Origin: Colwellia sp.
Lineage (GTDB): Bacteria; Pseudomonadota; Gammaproteobacteria; Enterobacterales; Alteromonadaceae
Assembly (NCBI GenBank): GCA_029938115.1
Contig: JAPYOP010000014.1
Span: forward strand, 1-39,032
Reading direction: 5' to 3'
DNA length: 39,032 bases
The notes beneath the pieces are model-generated. The model did no database searches. It was not told where the DNA came from and was given only the letters and a program-made list of their open reading frames with translations. Below are positions 26,123 through 35,300 of this stretch, in pieces. The position numbers and the translations under genes are program-made. Position 1 is the stretch's first letter. Every line of letters starts with the position of its first letter.

Positions 26123-26158
26123 ATGTGTAAACAGGATGTTCACTGGCTTTTATGCAAA

Positions 26159-26398
26159 GGCCAGAAGCTCTCCACTCAATAATTAAACCCCCTTAGGTAG
26201 CTTAATATCAGTGACAGTTGTTGGGATTCAGCCCACATACCTCTTAGGTAAACAACCGACAAACGTTAAATCAAATCAACATTCATCTCGGCGCTAATCC
26301 CCCTCATTATCACTAACAGAGTTTGATCTCTGTGTGGCCTATCTATTTAAAAATAAAGCCACAATGATAATTACCTGGTTAACGCTCCTCTTCTGGCC
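26159..26398 (-). promoter_or_regulatory. Lysine riboswitch (L box)
   Basis: On the minus strand, P1 is formed by GGCCAGAAG (26390-26398) and CTTCTGGCC (26159-26167), a perfect 9-bp pairing. Between them come the conserved lysine-aptamer blocks in the right order: AGAGGAGCG, then GAGGGGGATTAGCGCCGAG, GGCTGAATCCC, AACTGTCACTGA and GTGGAGAGCTTCTGG. Known lysine riboswitches turn expression off when lysine is bound. Right after P1, CTGGC...GCCAG forms an alternative stem that uses part of the P1 3' strand, a plausible switch to the anti-terminated state. The controlled genes are dapA, dapD, the LysA-like decarboxylase and the desuccinylase-like hydrolase. Confidence 0.93.
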
Positions 26399-26525
26399 CC
26401 TTTGCTCATCATTGTTGAAATTTTAACGGCATTGCCATCATCATTCGCCGCAATCATTTATAAAACATAAATTCAGGCGACTCATAATTCGACACTTTTG
26501 CTAAAACAGCAATAATTGAGAGCAA

Positions 26526-26552
26526 GACTTTTGATTTTAAAAATCACAAGTC
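26526..26552. promoter_or_regulatory. Imperfect 27-bp palindrome between the dapA leader and rsmC
   Basis: GACTT-T-TGATTTT-A-AAAATCA-C-AAGTC is symmetrical around base 26539, with 12 of 13 positions paired. It lies between the riboswitch and the rsmC promoter and could be an operator for either gene. I cannot assign a regulator. Confidence 0.35.
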
Positions 26553-26616
26553 GAAATTAGGGACGGCACTATTTAAGCATTTTTAGAGTAAATATGTCAA
26601 TATTGAAAAATTCTAA

Positions 26617-26646
26617 TTGTTGATTAAAGTCCGAATAACGTAGAAT
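26617..26646 (+). promoter_or_regulatory. Candidate sigma70 promoter of rsmC
   Basis: TTGTTG (26617-26622) and TAGAAT (26641-26646) are separated by 18 bases and lie 35 bp before the rsmC ATG. The spacing and hexamers fit a housekeeping promoter. No strong ribosome binding site precedes rsmC. Confidence 0.4.
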
Positions 26647-26680
26647 ACTATCTTCTATCTTATTCACTACCAGTTCATTT

Positions 26681-27730
26681 ATGTCACTTTCAAACATCAG
26701 TCAAGTATTATTGCGTAATAGCGAGCTATTATCCGCCAACACACCATTGTTTATTAACTTAAGTAATGATGGTTTTATTGAACGTTATTTAGCTGATAAC
26801 CTGAACACTAACATCAGTTGTTATAATACTAACTATGTTGATTATTTGGCCATCAGCAATCTGCAACATGATAAAGTGACCACCAGTTTTACAAGTGAAT
26901 ATATAAGTGAAATAAAACATGATTTAGTGATAGTTAATTTTCCTAAAAGTAAGGATGAACTTGCCCTTACCCTTGCAATGATAGCCCCTTATTTACTTCC
27001 TGAGGCTAAAATAATTTTGGTAGGAGAAAAAAAAGGTGGAGTACAATCTGCGCCAAAACTCACCCAACACTTTTTAAATACCTGTCAAAAAGTAGATGCC
27101 GCTCGTCATTGCATATTATTTGCAGGTATCGTCAATTCTCAAAGTATAAATAAGCCATTCAATATTGAAGACTGGTTTAAAAACTATCAAATTAGCGTTA
27201 ATGATATTGAGCTAACCATTGCCTCTTTGCCGGGTGTTTTTAGTCAGAAAAAACTCGATGTAGGGACTGCTTTATTATTAAATAACTTACCTAAAACAAT
27301 GCAGGGTAATGTATTAGATTTTGGCTGTGGCGCTGGTGTTATCAGTTGTTTTATTGGTAAGGAATTTACAGATACGAAATTACATTTACTCGATGTTAAC
27401 GCTTTAGCTTTAGCTTCGGCTAAAAAAACGTTATCTCTAAATAGCTTAACCGGCGAAGTATTTGCTTCAAATAGTTTGTCAAAAGTAAATGAAAAGTATC
27501 AACATATTGTTTCTAACCCACCCTTTCATCAAGGCACAAAAACAAACTACGAAGCGACAGAAAACTTCTTACGCGGTATTAAAGCGCATATGACAGCAAA
27601 GTCCAACATTACGATAGTCGCAAACAGTTTTTTACAATACAGTCCTATCATGAAGCAACATATCGGAACAACGAACACTTTAACAATCAAACAAGGCTTT
27701 AGTATTTATCACAGTAAAATTAATTATTAA
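26681..27730 (+). CDS. rsmC: 16S rRNA m2G1207 methyltransferase RsmC
   Basis: 349 residues (E. coli RsmC has 343). It has the two-domain build of RsmC. The N-terminal degenerate methyltransferase-like half covers residues about 1-170. The C-terminal catalytic half has GNVLDFGCGAGVISCFIG (SAM-binding motif I), LLDVNALALASAKKTL and the IVSNPPFHQG motif typical of N2-guanine methyltransferases, near residue 273. It methylates G1207 in helix 34 of 16S rRNA in assembled 30S subunits, in the cytoplasm. The next gene, a sensor kinase, begins 45 bp later and is probably co-transcribed, though a functional tie is unlikely. Confidence 0.9.
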   Translation: MSLSNISQVLLRNSELLSANTPLFINLSNDGFIERYLADNLNTNISCYNTNYVDYLAISNLQHDKVTTSFTSEYISEIKHDLVIVNFPKSKDELALTLAMIAPYLLPEAKIILVGEKKGGVQSAPKLTQHFLNTCQKVDAARHCILFAGIVNSQSINKPFNIEDWFKNYQISVNDIELTIASLPGVFSQKKLDVGTALLLNNLPKTMQGNVLDFGCGAGVISCFIGKEFTDTKLHLLDVNALALASAKKTLSLNSLTGEVFASNSLSKVNEKYQHIVSNPPFHQGTKTNYEATENFLRGIKAHMTAKSNITIVANSFLQYSPIMKQHIGTTNTLTIKQGFSIYHSKINY

Positions 27731-27775
27731 GCAAGCACACTTGCTAAATTTACCTTTTTCAGCGATTGTTATGCT

Positions 27776-29410
27776 ATGAAAACAATAAATAATTTAACAT
27801 CTAGCCGTAAGTTATTGCTTACCAGTATTTTAGGCGTTGCCTCTATTATACTAATAACTATTTTAGTTGGTATTATTCACGTTATTGAGGTCAAAGAAAA
27901 ATCAAACTTAGAAGAAAGCACTACTGCTTGGGCTAACTCTTTATCACAAGCAAGTGTTAGTTATTTAATTCAAACAGGGAAAGATGTTTCAAAAAGCTTA
28001 AAAGATAAACTTAAGCTATTAGTAACCCCAAATTTCATAAATTATATTCATATTTATAAAAATGACATCAATGATAAAACAGCTTACTTTGCTGGTTTTA
28101 ATAAAAACATTTACTATCCATCTATCCCAGACAAAATTAGTCAAATAGAGCAATTATCAACCATAAAATACCAAGAAAACCATATTGAATTAATTGTAAA
28201 AATAGAACAAAACAAAAAAACAATTGGTTACCTCTATATTCAATCAAATACAAAATATATTACTGAGTTAGTTGGACAACTCAATATTATTGCTGTGTTG
28301 TTATTGATATCCGGTTTGATCTTTTCTATGCTATTAGCATTGGCTATTCAAAAGAGAATCAATCAGCCCATTGAAACCATGATTGAATCAATTCAAAAAA
28401 TAACTCAAAGCAAAAATTATAATCTTCGAATTGAACAATTGTCACTGATTGAGCTTGATGTTTTAGGACAAACTATCAATATTCTACTTAATAGAACGGA
28501 AAAGCTACTAAACAAGAAAGATGAAAAGCATCAACAAACTTTATTTCAAAACAATTCACTAACAGCCAAAGTGTCGGCAAGAACTGATGCATTAAAAGAA
28601 TCAAATCAGGAGCTACTTTCAACTTTAGAAAAGTTACATCAATTTCAAGGTCAGCTTGTTGAAACTGAAAAAATGGCTTCTTTAGGTGATATGGTGGCCG
28701 GCATTGCCCACGAGGTAAATACACCAATAGGTTTAGGCGTTACCGCATCAACGCTAATGGGTGATCGCTTACAAGAAATAAAGCAGGCATTCGAGGGTAA
28801 GTCTTTAAAATCGAGCCAACTAAAAAAATTCTTAATTCAGGGTGAAGAAAATATTGGTATTATTTACCGAAATTTAGATCGAGCGGCTAAATTAATTTCT
28901 ACTTTTAAAAAGGTTGCTGTTGATCAATCAAGTGCTGACACCCTTGAATTTAATGTGAAAGGCTTACTTAGTGAAGTATTGCTAACACTTAAAGCTAAAC
29001 TGAAAAAAGAGCACGTCAAAATCACTATTGATTGCCCTGAAATCTTAATTGTTGAGAGCAAGCCAGGACCTATTAACCAAATATTAATCAATCTTATTTT
29101 AAACTCCATCATCCACGGATTTGAAAATAGGCACGAAGGGGCAATAAGTATTTCAATAATTTATTTAAGTAATCAATTACATGTAACTTATAACGATGAT
29201 GGCATTGGTATTGATGAAAAAATTAAAACTAAAGTTTTTGAGCCTTTCACCACAACTAAGCGTGGCAGTGGAGGCAGTGGTTTGGGGCTACATCTAGTTT
29301 ATAACTTAGTAACACAAGCTTTGAATGGCCATATCGATTTTGAAAGCAAAACAGGTGAAGGTACAACATTCAATATAACTTTCCCTGTTTTTCTAGTGTC
29401 AGAACAATGA
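27776..29410 (+). CDS. Membrane sensor histidine kinase with HAMP domain
   Basis: 544 residues. TM1 is at about residues 13-37 (LLLTSILGVASIILITILVG). A periplasmic sensor region covers about 38-160 and TM2 about 168-190 (IAVLLLISGLIFSMLLALAI). A HAMP linker follows (INQPIETMIESIQKITQSKN), then a coiled coil (about 250-300). The HisKA-type region is EKMASLGDMVAGIAHEVNTP with the phospho-accepting His312. The ATPase domain has an N box (INQILINLILNSIIHGF), a G1 box (NDDGIGIDEKI) and a G2 box (GSGGSGLGLHLVYNL). There is no receiver or HPt domain, so it is not a hybrid kinase of the ArcB/ArcS type. It lies 99 bp before arcA on the same strand. Whether it signals to ArcA is unknown. Confidence 0.88.
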   Translation: MKTINNLTSSRKLLLTSILGVASIILITILVGIIHVIEVKEKSNLEESTTAWANSLSQASVSYLIQTGKDVSKSLKDKLKLLVTPNFINYIHIYKNDINDKTAYFAGFNKNIYYPSIPDKISQIEQLSTIKYQENHIELIVKIEQNKKTIGYLYIQSNTKYITELVGQLNIIAVLLLISGLIFSMLLALAIQKRINQPIETMIESIQKITQSKNYNLRIEQLSLIELDVLGQTINILLNRTEKLLNKKDEKHQQTLFQNNSLTAKVSARTDALKESNQELLSTLEKLHQFQGQLVETEKMASLGDMVAGIAHEVNTPIGLGVTASTLMGDRLQEIKQAFEGKSLKSSQLKKFLIQGEENIGIIYRNLDRAAKLISTFKKVAVDQSSADTLEFNVKGLLSEVLLTLKAKLKKEHVKITIDCPEILIVESKPGPINQILINLILNSIIHGFENRHEGAISISIIYLSNQLHVTYNDDGIGIDEKIKTKVFEPFTTTKRGSGGSGLGLHLVYNLVTQALNGHIDFESKTGEGTTFNITFPVFLVSEQ

Positions 29411-29509
29411 ATTACAATGATATTTTGCAATATAATTGTTATTTAATTAATACTTCGTTAACATGGTAGCTAAGTATTAAAATACCTCAATACAACTTTC
29501 GGAAATAAC

Positions 29510-30217
29510 ATGGACAATTATCAAATTCTTATTGTAGAAGATGAAGACGTTACTCGTTTTAACCTGCGTAATTTATTTGAAGCAGAAGGCTATAAAGTTT
29601 ATGAAGCCATTGATGGTGAAGCAATGAGCACAATGCTTAGCCAACAAGATATAAACTTGGTGATAATGGATATTAATCTTCCAGGAAAAAATGGCCTGTT
29701 ACTTGGTAGAGAATTAGCAAGTAACAAAAGTTTAGGGCTAATTTTCCTTACCGGACGCGATAGCGATATTGACAAAATTTTAGGCCTAGAAATTGGTGCC
29801 GATGATTATTTAACTAAACCATTCAATCCTAGAGAATTAACAATAAGAGCTCGTAACATTCTTAGCAGAATAGGTAAAAATCATACCGAAAGTGAATCAG
29901 AGCAAGCGATAGTTAACTTTAATGGTTGGACATTAAATGGAAACTCTCGTGAAATGACTAGCCCAAGTAGGGATATCATTCCTATTCCTAGAGGTGAATA
30001 CAGAGCATTACGTTTATTGATTAAAAATGAAGGTAATATTGTTTCTAGACAAGCGTTAATCAAAGAGATGACTGGTCGAGATTTACGTAACAATGATAGA
30101 ACAGTTGATGTAACGATTAGAAGACTACGTAAGCACTTTGAATCAAATACTGACACTCCAGAATTAATCAATACTATTCACGGCGAAGGGTATCGTTTTG
30201 TAGGAAAAGCAGAGTAA
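29510..30217 (+). CDS. arcA: Two-component response regulator ArcA
   Basis: 235 residues, close to E. coli ArcA at 238. The receiver domain has [11 protein letters not shown], the phospho-acceptor Asp54 in [16 protein letters not shown], the Thr in [19 protein letters not shown] and the Lys in [13 protein letters not shown]. The OmpR-type winged helix ends in [17 protein letters not shown] and [12 protein letters not shown], which are nearly the E. coli residues (in E. coli, [15 protein letters not shown] with [10 protein letters not shown]). GGAAA precedes the ATG. ArcA adjusts respiratory and central metabolism when oxygen or redox state changes. Its expected phosphodonor HptA is encoded convergently 28 bp downstream. 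Confidence 0.95.
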   Translation: MDNYQILIVEDEDVTRFNLRNLFEAEGYKVYEAIDGEAMSTMLSQQDINLVIMDINLPGKNGLLLGRELASNKSLGLIFLTGRDSDIDKILGLEIGADDYLTKPFNPRELTIRARNILSRIGKNHTESESEQAIVNFNGWTLNGNSREMTSPSRDIIPIPRGEYRALRLLIKNEGNIVSRQALIKEMTGRDLRNNDRTVDVTIRRLRKHFESNTDTPELINTIHGEGYRFVGKAE

Positions 30218-30245
30218 CCACACTATTTGAGTGAATGAATACAAG

Positions 30246-30602
30246 TTAACTACGCTCTAGCCAGTTTTTAAAATCAACAATAGCCTGTTTGTTATGAATT
30301 TTAAGTTCGACTAACTGACGGGTTTTATCACTCGTATTGTCCGTTGTTTTTTCCATTAACTTTAAACGTGCATGCAAAGAAGTCAAACCAACACTGCCAG
30401 CAGCGCCTTTCATTTTATGACAATGTTCTTCCCATAATTGTGCACTTTCATTAAGCAATGAACTTTCAATATCATCAATATATATAATGACTTGTTGACA
30501 GTACAGAGCGAACATTTTCCTAACAACGTCCTTGCCTAGGCTTTGTAAATAGCCGTCTAGTAATTCATTATCGAGTTGTATTAACTCATTGTTTTTATGC
30601 AC
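30246..30602 (-). CDS. hptA: HptA-type histidine phosphotransfer protein
   Basis: 118 residues from a GTG start, with AGGTGA nine bases upstream. It is a four-helix-bundle HPt domain. The phospho-accepting His62 is in WEEHCHKMKGAAGSVGL (the H-x-x-K-G motif), with supporting helices LLDGYLQSLGKDVVRKMFAL and LHARLKLMEK. In Shewanella the ArcB phosphotransfer domain is a separate protein, HptA, that passes phosphate from the hybrid kinase ArcS to ArcA. Finding a free HPt protein convergent with arcA fits that arrangement. The stop codons of the two genes are 28 bp apart. No hybrid kinase is in the window, so the upstream donor must be elsewhere. Confidence 0.88.
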   Translation of the reverse strand: MHKNNELIQLDNELLDGYLQSLGKDVVRKMFALYCQQVIIYIDDIESSLLNESAQLWEEHCHKMKGAAGSVGLTSLHARLKLMEKTTDNTSDKTRQLVELKIHNKQAIVDFKNWLERS

Positions 30603-30873
30603 AAGTAAATTTCACCTAACCTAAAATTAGCGACAAGTTTATCATATTTAATATAAACACCAGCACAACTAATACTTATTCCACTAGATATTAAGACCAT
30701 TTAACTTATCTATTACCAGTATTTAGTTATTTTTCGCAACTCTCATCATAACAATAATGATCATAATTAAAAAATAAGATAGAATGTGCGCCCTTGAATA
30801 TACTTGTTGTGCGGTTTTTTAGCTATCATCGCGCAGCCTTAGTTAAGTAACTATAGCTTAAAGCGGAGTTCTA

Positions 30874-31809
30874 ATGCCGACAATGATGCCGACATCAATG
30901 CCTGATATTGCCAACCATACCACAGCCCAAACAGAGGGAACGCTTGACTGGGTTGGTATGAGCAACATCGAAATGCCAATAATGGTAGCCTCAAAAGGCG
31001 AAAATGAGCGCATGGTTTCAGCTCATGTTGATGCCTTTGTAAACTTAAAAGAAGCACAGGCTAAAGGCATTCATATGTCACGCCTCTATTTACTTCTTGA
31101 CGAATTATCAACTAGTAATGTACTAAACTATCAAAGTTTAGTTACTTTATTAAATGGCTTTATTAGTAGTCATAGTGATTTAAGTGATCAAGCAAAAGTT
31201 GTTTTTAGTTTTGAGTATCACCTGCGTAGAAAGTCTTTAATTAGTGGCAAAGAAGGCTGGAAAGCCTATCCAGTTAGCTTAACTGGTCACTTTAATCAGG
31301 GAAAACTTGCCATTGAAATGGCTGTTGATGTGCCTTACTCATCTACTTGCCCTTGTTCTGCTGCCTTAGCTAGACAGTTGATTCAGAAAGCATTTCAGAA
31401 GAAATTCAACGATGATAATTTTGACTTAGATACCGTTAATGAATGGCTTGGCACAACAGAAGGTATTGTAGCAACACCACATTCACAACGTTCTGTTGCT
31501 GAAGTGAAGGTAAAACTTAGCAATAATGTTAGCGACTTCCCTATTACTGATTTAGTTGACTTAGTTGAAGGCTCGTTAAAAACCCCTGTACAAGCAGCGG
31601 TTAAACGAGAAGATGAACAAGAGTTTGCTCGCCTTAATGGACAAAACCTCATGTTCTGTGAAGATGCAGCACGTCGCTTACAGTACAGTATGAATCATAA
31701 TACTGAATTTGATGATTTCTGGCTCAAAATAAACCATCTTGAATCATTGCACGCTCACGATGCAGTAAGTGTTACCACTAAAGGCATTATCGGTGGTTAT
31801 CAACCATAA
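30874..31809 (+). CDS. folE2: GTP cyclohydrolase FolE2 (type IB)
   Basis: 311 residues, with GGAG upstream of the ATG. The type IB signatures are visible: [17 protein letters not shown] near the N-terminus, [15 protein letters not shown] with the metal-ligand Cys, [12 protein letters not shown], and [14 protein letters not shown] toward the C-terminus. It converts GTP to dihydroneopterin triphosphate, the first step of folate (and queuosine) synthesis. Unlike FolE, the type IB enzyme does not need zinc and accepts other divalent metals, so it is often used under zinc limitation. I found no convincing Zur box in the 271 bp upstream, so zinc control cannot be claimed here. The gene is apparently monocistronic. 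Confidence 0.95.
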   Translation: MPTMMPTSMPDIANHTTAQTEGTLDWVGMSNIEMPIMVASKGENERMVSAHVDAFVNLKEAQAKGIHMSRLYLLLDELSTSNVLNYQSLVTLLNGFISSHSDLSDQAKVVFSFEYHLRRKSLISGKEGWKAYPVSLTGHFNQGKLAIEMAVDVPYSSTCPCSAALARQLIQKAFQKKFNDDNFDLDTVNEWLGTTEGIVATPHSQRSVAEVKVKLSNNVSDFPITDLVDLVEGSLKTPVQAAVKREDEQEFARLNGQNLMFCEDAARRLQYSMNHNTEFDDFWLKINHLESLHAHDAVSVTTKGIIGGYQP

Positions 31810-32246
31810 ATAGTGTCAGTTAATAGTTACGAGTGACTAAGTTCCTTACCGCTCGTAACTCTACATTTCTACTCCCATTTTTTACAAACTAATCATTTCA
31901 TAGTAATAGCACAACTCGCGATATGACTTTCCAAGATATTACTTTATTCATCACTCAATAGCGTACTTTGTATATAAATTGAATAAATACCTGCTATTCC
32001 CATGTTTTATAATGATACGAAAAATGTAGTAAACTTTCATAAAATAGAAATACCTTTAAAAACAGCAATCATACAAAAAACCTAAATACAGTACAATCAA
32101 TGAGTTATAACAACCCCCTTAAAACAGGGTTAAATATTCGCATACATTTATGTAAAAAAGTTACGAGCAAATGCTCTATTTTTATTGACCTTTCCCCTAT
32201 AAATGAGTAATGTAAGCAATCCATCTTGGAACAAAACAGGATAGTT
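31810..32246 (+). other. Intergenic region and presumed long leader before gltB
   Basis: Behind folE2 lies a 9-bp perfect hairpin AGTTACGAG/CTCGTAACT (31825-31833 and 31852-31860), a possible terminator without a clear T-run. A perfect TATAAT at 32008-32013 is a candidate -10 box without an obvious -35 partner; if used, it gives a leader of about 300 bases. A small AACCC/GGGTT stem lies near 32115. I see no gene before 32247. Confidence 0.4.
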
Positions 32247-32306
32247 ATGCACTTTTTTCTACCCTTTATTCTTTTTTATTCTGCTAACCAAGTGGCTTTT
32301 TATTAG
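32247..32306 (+). CDS. Possible 19-residue leader peptide upstream of gltB
   Basis: ATG at 32247 has AGGA seven bases upstream and opens a 19-codon frame (MHFFLPFILFYSANQVAFY) ending at TAG, 32304-32306. That stop lies inside the gltB ribosome binding site TTAGGAGA and nine bases before the gltB ATG. The peptide is hydrophobic and rich in Phe. Its position suggests translational coupling or leader control of gltB, but a chance ORF is possible. Confidence 0.3.
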   Translation: MHFFLPFILFYSANQVAFY

Positions 32307-32315
32307 GAGACAGTA

Positions 32316-35300
32316 ATGCAGCTTTATGATCATAGCGTTCAACGCGAAAATTGTGGTTTTGGTTTAATAGCCCATCAACATGGTGAAACCAGCCATAAAC
32401 TAATTAAGACCGCTATTTCAGCCCTAGATCGCATGCAACATCGTGGTGGTATTGCTGCTGATGGTAAAACAGGCGATGGTTGTGGCTTATTATTGCAAAA
32501 ACCTGATAGTTTTTTCCGCGCTGTTGCCGAAGATAACGGTTGGAAGCTAGGTAAAAAATACGCTGTTGGCATGATATTTCTAAACCCAGATCCGGTTGCG
32601 GCAGCTTTATCCAAGAAAATTTTAGAAGAAGAATTTGCTGAAGAAAGTTTGACTCTTATCGGCTGGCGTACAGTCCCTATTGACACATCCGTACTAGGTG
32701 ATGCCGCCATTAATAACATGCCGACTATTGAGCAAGTATTTGTTGATGCTCCTCCAGGATGGCGTAACCGTGATTTAGAGCGACGCTTATATATGGCACG
32801 GCGTCGTGCTGAAAAACGCATCACTGATGATGTCTTTTATGTCGCAAGTTTGTCATGTTTAGTTACTATCTATAAAGGCTTAATGATGCCTAAAGATCTA
32901 GCTAACTTTTATTTAGATCTTGCTGATATTAGAATGCAAAGTGCCATTTGTGTTTTCCATCAGCGCTTTTCAACCAATACATCACCACAATGGCATTTAG
33001 CACAACCATTCCGTTATCTTGCTCACAATGGTGAAATCAATACTATTAATGGTAACCGCCAATGGTCACGTGCCCGAACTTACCGCTTTAAATCACCGTT
33101 ATTACCTGATTTGCAAGATGCTGCGCCATTTATTGGTCAAACCGGATCTGACTCCTCTTCATTAGATAATATGCTTGAGTTGTTTCTTGCTGGTGGTATG
33201 GACTTATACCGCGCCATGCGTTTATTAATGCCTCCTGCATGGCAAAACAGCACATTGATGGATGATGATTTACGCGCATTTTATGAATTCAACTCTATGC
33301 ATATGGAACCATGGGATGGGCCTGCAGGTGTAGTAATGACCAATGGTCGTCACGTTGCCTGTAACTTAGATAGAAACGGCCTTCGTCCTGCCCGTTATGT
33401 TATTACGCGCAATGGTTTTATTACCCTTGCATCTGAAGTAGGTATTTGGGATTACGGCGAAGATGAAGTTGTAAGTAAAGGTCGTGTTGGTCCTGGTGAA
33501 ATGCTAGCTATTGACACTTATACCGGTAAATTATTTACTTCAAATGATATAGACAAAGATTTAAAAGAGCGCCATCCATACCGTGAATGGTTAGATAAAA
33601 ACATTCGCCGTTTAATACCATTTGATCAGTTGGAAGCAAACCAAATTGGCATACGCATTTTTTCTGATGCAGAAATGAGCCAATACCATAAAATGTTTAA
33701 TTACAGCTATGAAGAAATTCAGCAAGTCATTAAAACATTAGCAGAGAATGGTCAAGAAGCGACAGGTTCTATGGGTGATGATACACCAATGGCAGTATTA
33801 TCAAGTAAGCCTCGTACTTTATTTGATTATTTCCGTCAGCAATTTGCCCAAGTAACTAACCCGCCTATAGATCCATTACGTGAACGTTATGTGATGTCAC
33901 TCGGTACCTGTATTGGTCGTGAGCACAACGTATTTAATGAAACGTCTGGCCATGCTGATCGCATGTCGTTTTCAACACCGGTATTAATGTATACCGGTTT
34001 GAAACAGTTACGTGAATTAGACCCTGAACATTACCGCTCTGATACTTTAACCTTAACTTATGATCCAGAAGAAGGCCTAGAAGCGGCAATTATTCGCTTA
34101 TGTGATGAAGCGACGGATTTAGTACGTAACAAAAACACTGTTATTTTAGTGTTATCTGATAGACAAATTCACCAAGGTTTATTAGTCATCCCTGCGGCTA
34201 TGGCTGTCGGCGCTGTACAAAAACGTTTAGTTGATGAACAACTGCGTTGTGATTCTAACATTATTGTAGAAACGGCCTCTGTTCGTGACTCACATCAATA
34301 TGCTGTACTTCTTGGTTTAGGTGCAACGGCTATATACCCATACTTAGCGATGGAAACTATTGAGCAATTAGTTGAGCAAGGGCAAATTAAGTTAAGTGCT
34401 CGTGATGCGGTTGTTAATTATCGTGAAGGTATTAATAAAGGCTTGCTAAAAATACTCTCTAAAATGGGCATTTCAACTATCGCCAGTTATCGCTGTGCAG
34501 GATTATTTGAAGTTATCGGCTTAAACGACAACATAATGAAACTATGTTTTAGTGACTTACCAAGCCGTATTCAAGGCGCTGATTTTAATGATATTGAACA
34601 AGATAATATTAACCTTGCCCGCAAGGCTTTCTTACCACACCAAAAAATGCGTCATGGTGGTTTGTTAAAATATGTACACGGTGAAGAATATCATGCTTAT
34701 AATCCTGACGTAGTTACCTACTTGCAACGCGCAGTACAAAGTGGTGATTATAATGATTATCGTAAATATGCCGATGAAGTAAATAACCGTCCTGCAGCAA
34801 TGTTGCGTGATTTACTCGCATTAAAAGACGATTGTGAAGCTATTGATATTTCACAAGTTGAAAGTGATAGTGAAATGTTCAAACGCTTTGATTCTGCAGC
34901 TATGTCTATTGGCGCCTTAAGTCCTGAAGCTCATGAAGCTTTAGCTATTGCCATGAATCGTTTAGGTGGCAGTTCAAATTCAGGTGAAGGTGGTGAAGAT
35001 GAGCGCCGTTTTGGTACGGTGAAAAACTCACGTATCAAGCAAATTGCCTCAGGTCGTTTTGGTGTAACCCCACATTACTTAGTCAATGCTGACGTATTAC
35101 AAATTAAAGTCGCTCAAGGTGCAAAACCCGGTGAAGGTGGTCAATTACCCGGAGATAAAGTATCTCCGTTAATTGCTAAACTACGTTATTCAGTACCAGG
35201 TGTGACGTTGATTTCACCGCCACCTCATCATGATATATATTCTATTGAAGATTTAGCTCAGCTAATTTTCGATTTAAAGCAGGTTAACCCTAGAGCCGTT

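Noticed and set aside
30603..30873. A Zur box upstream of folE2
   Set aside because: A GTTTAT...ATAAAC inverted repeat and an ATCAT...ATGAT repeat are present, but neither aligns with the TATAACATTTC half-site at the required spacing.
32375..32824. A 149-residue leftward reading frame inside gltB
   Set aside because: It is antisense to the well-conserved amidotransferase domain and resembles no protein family.
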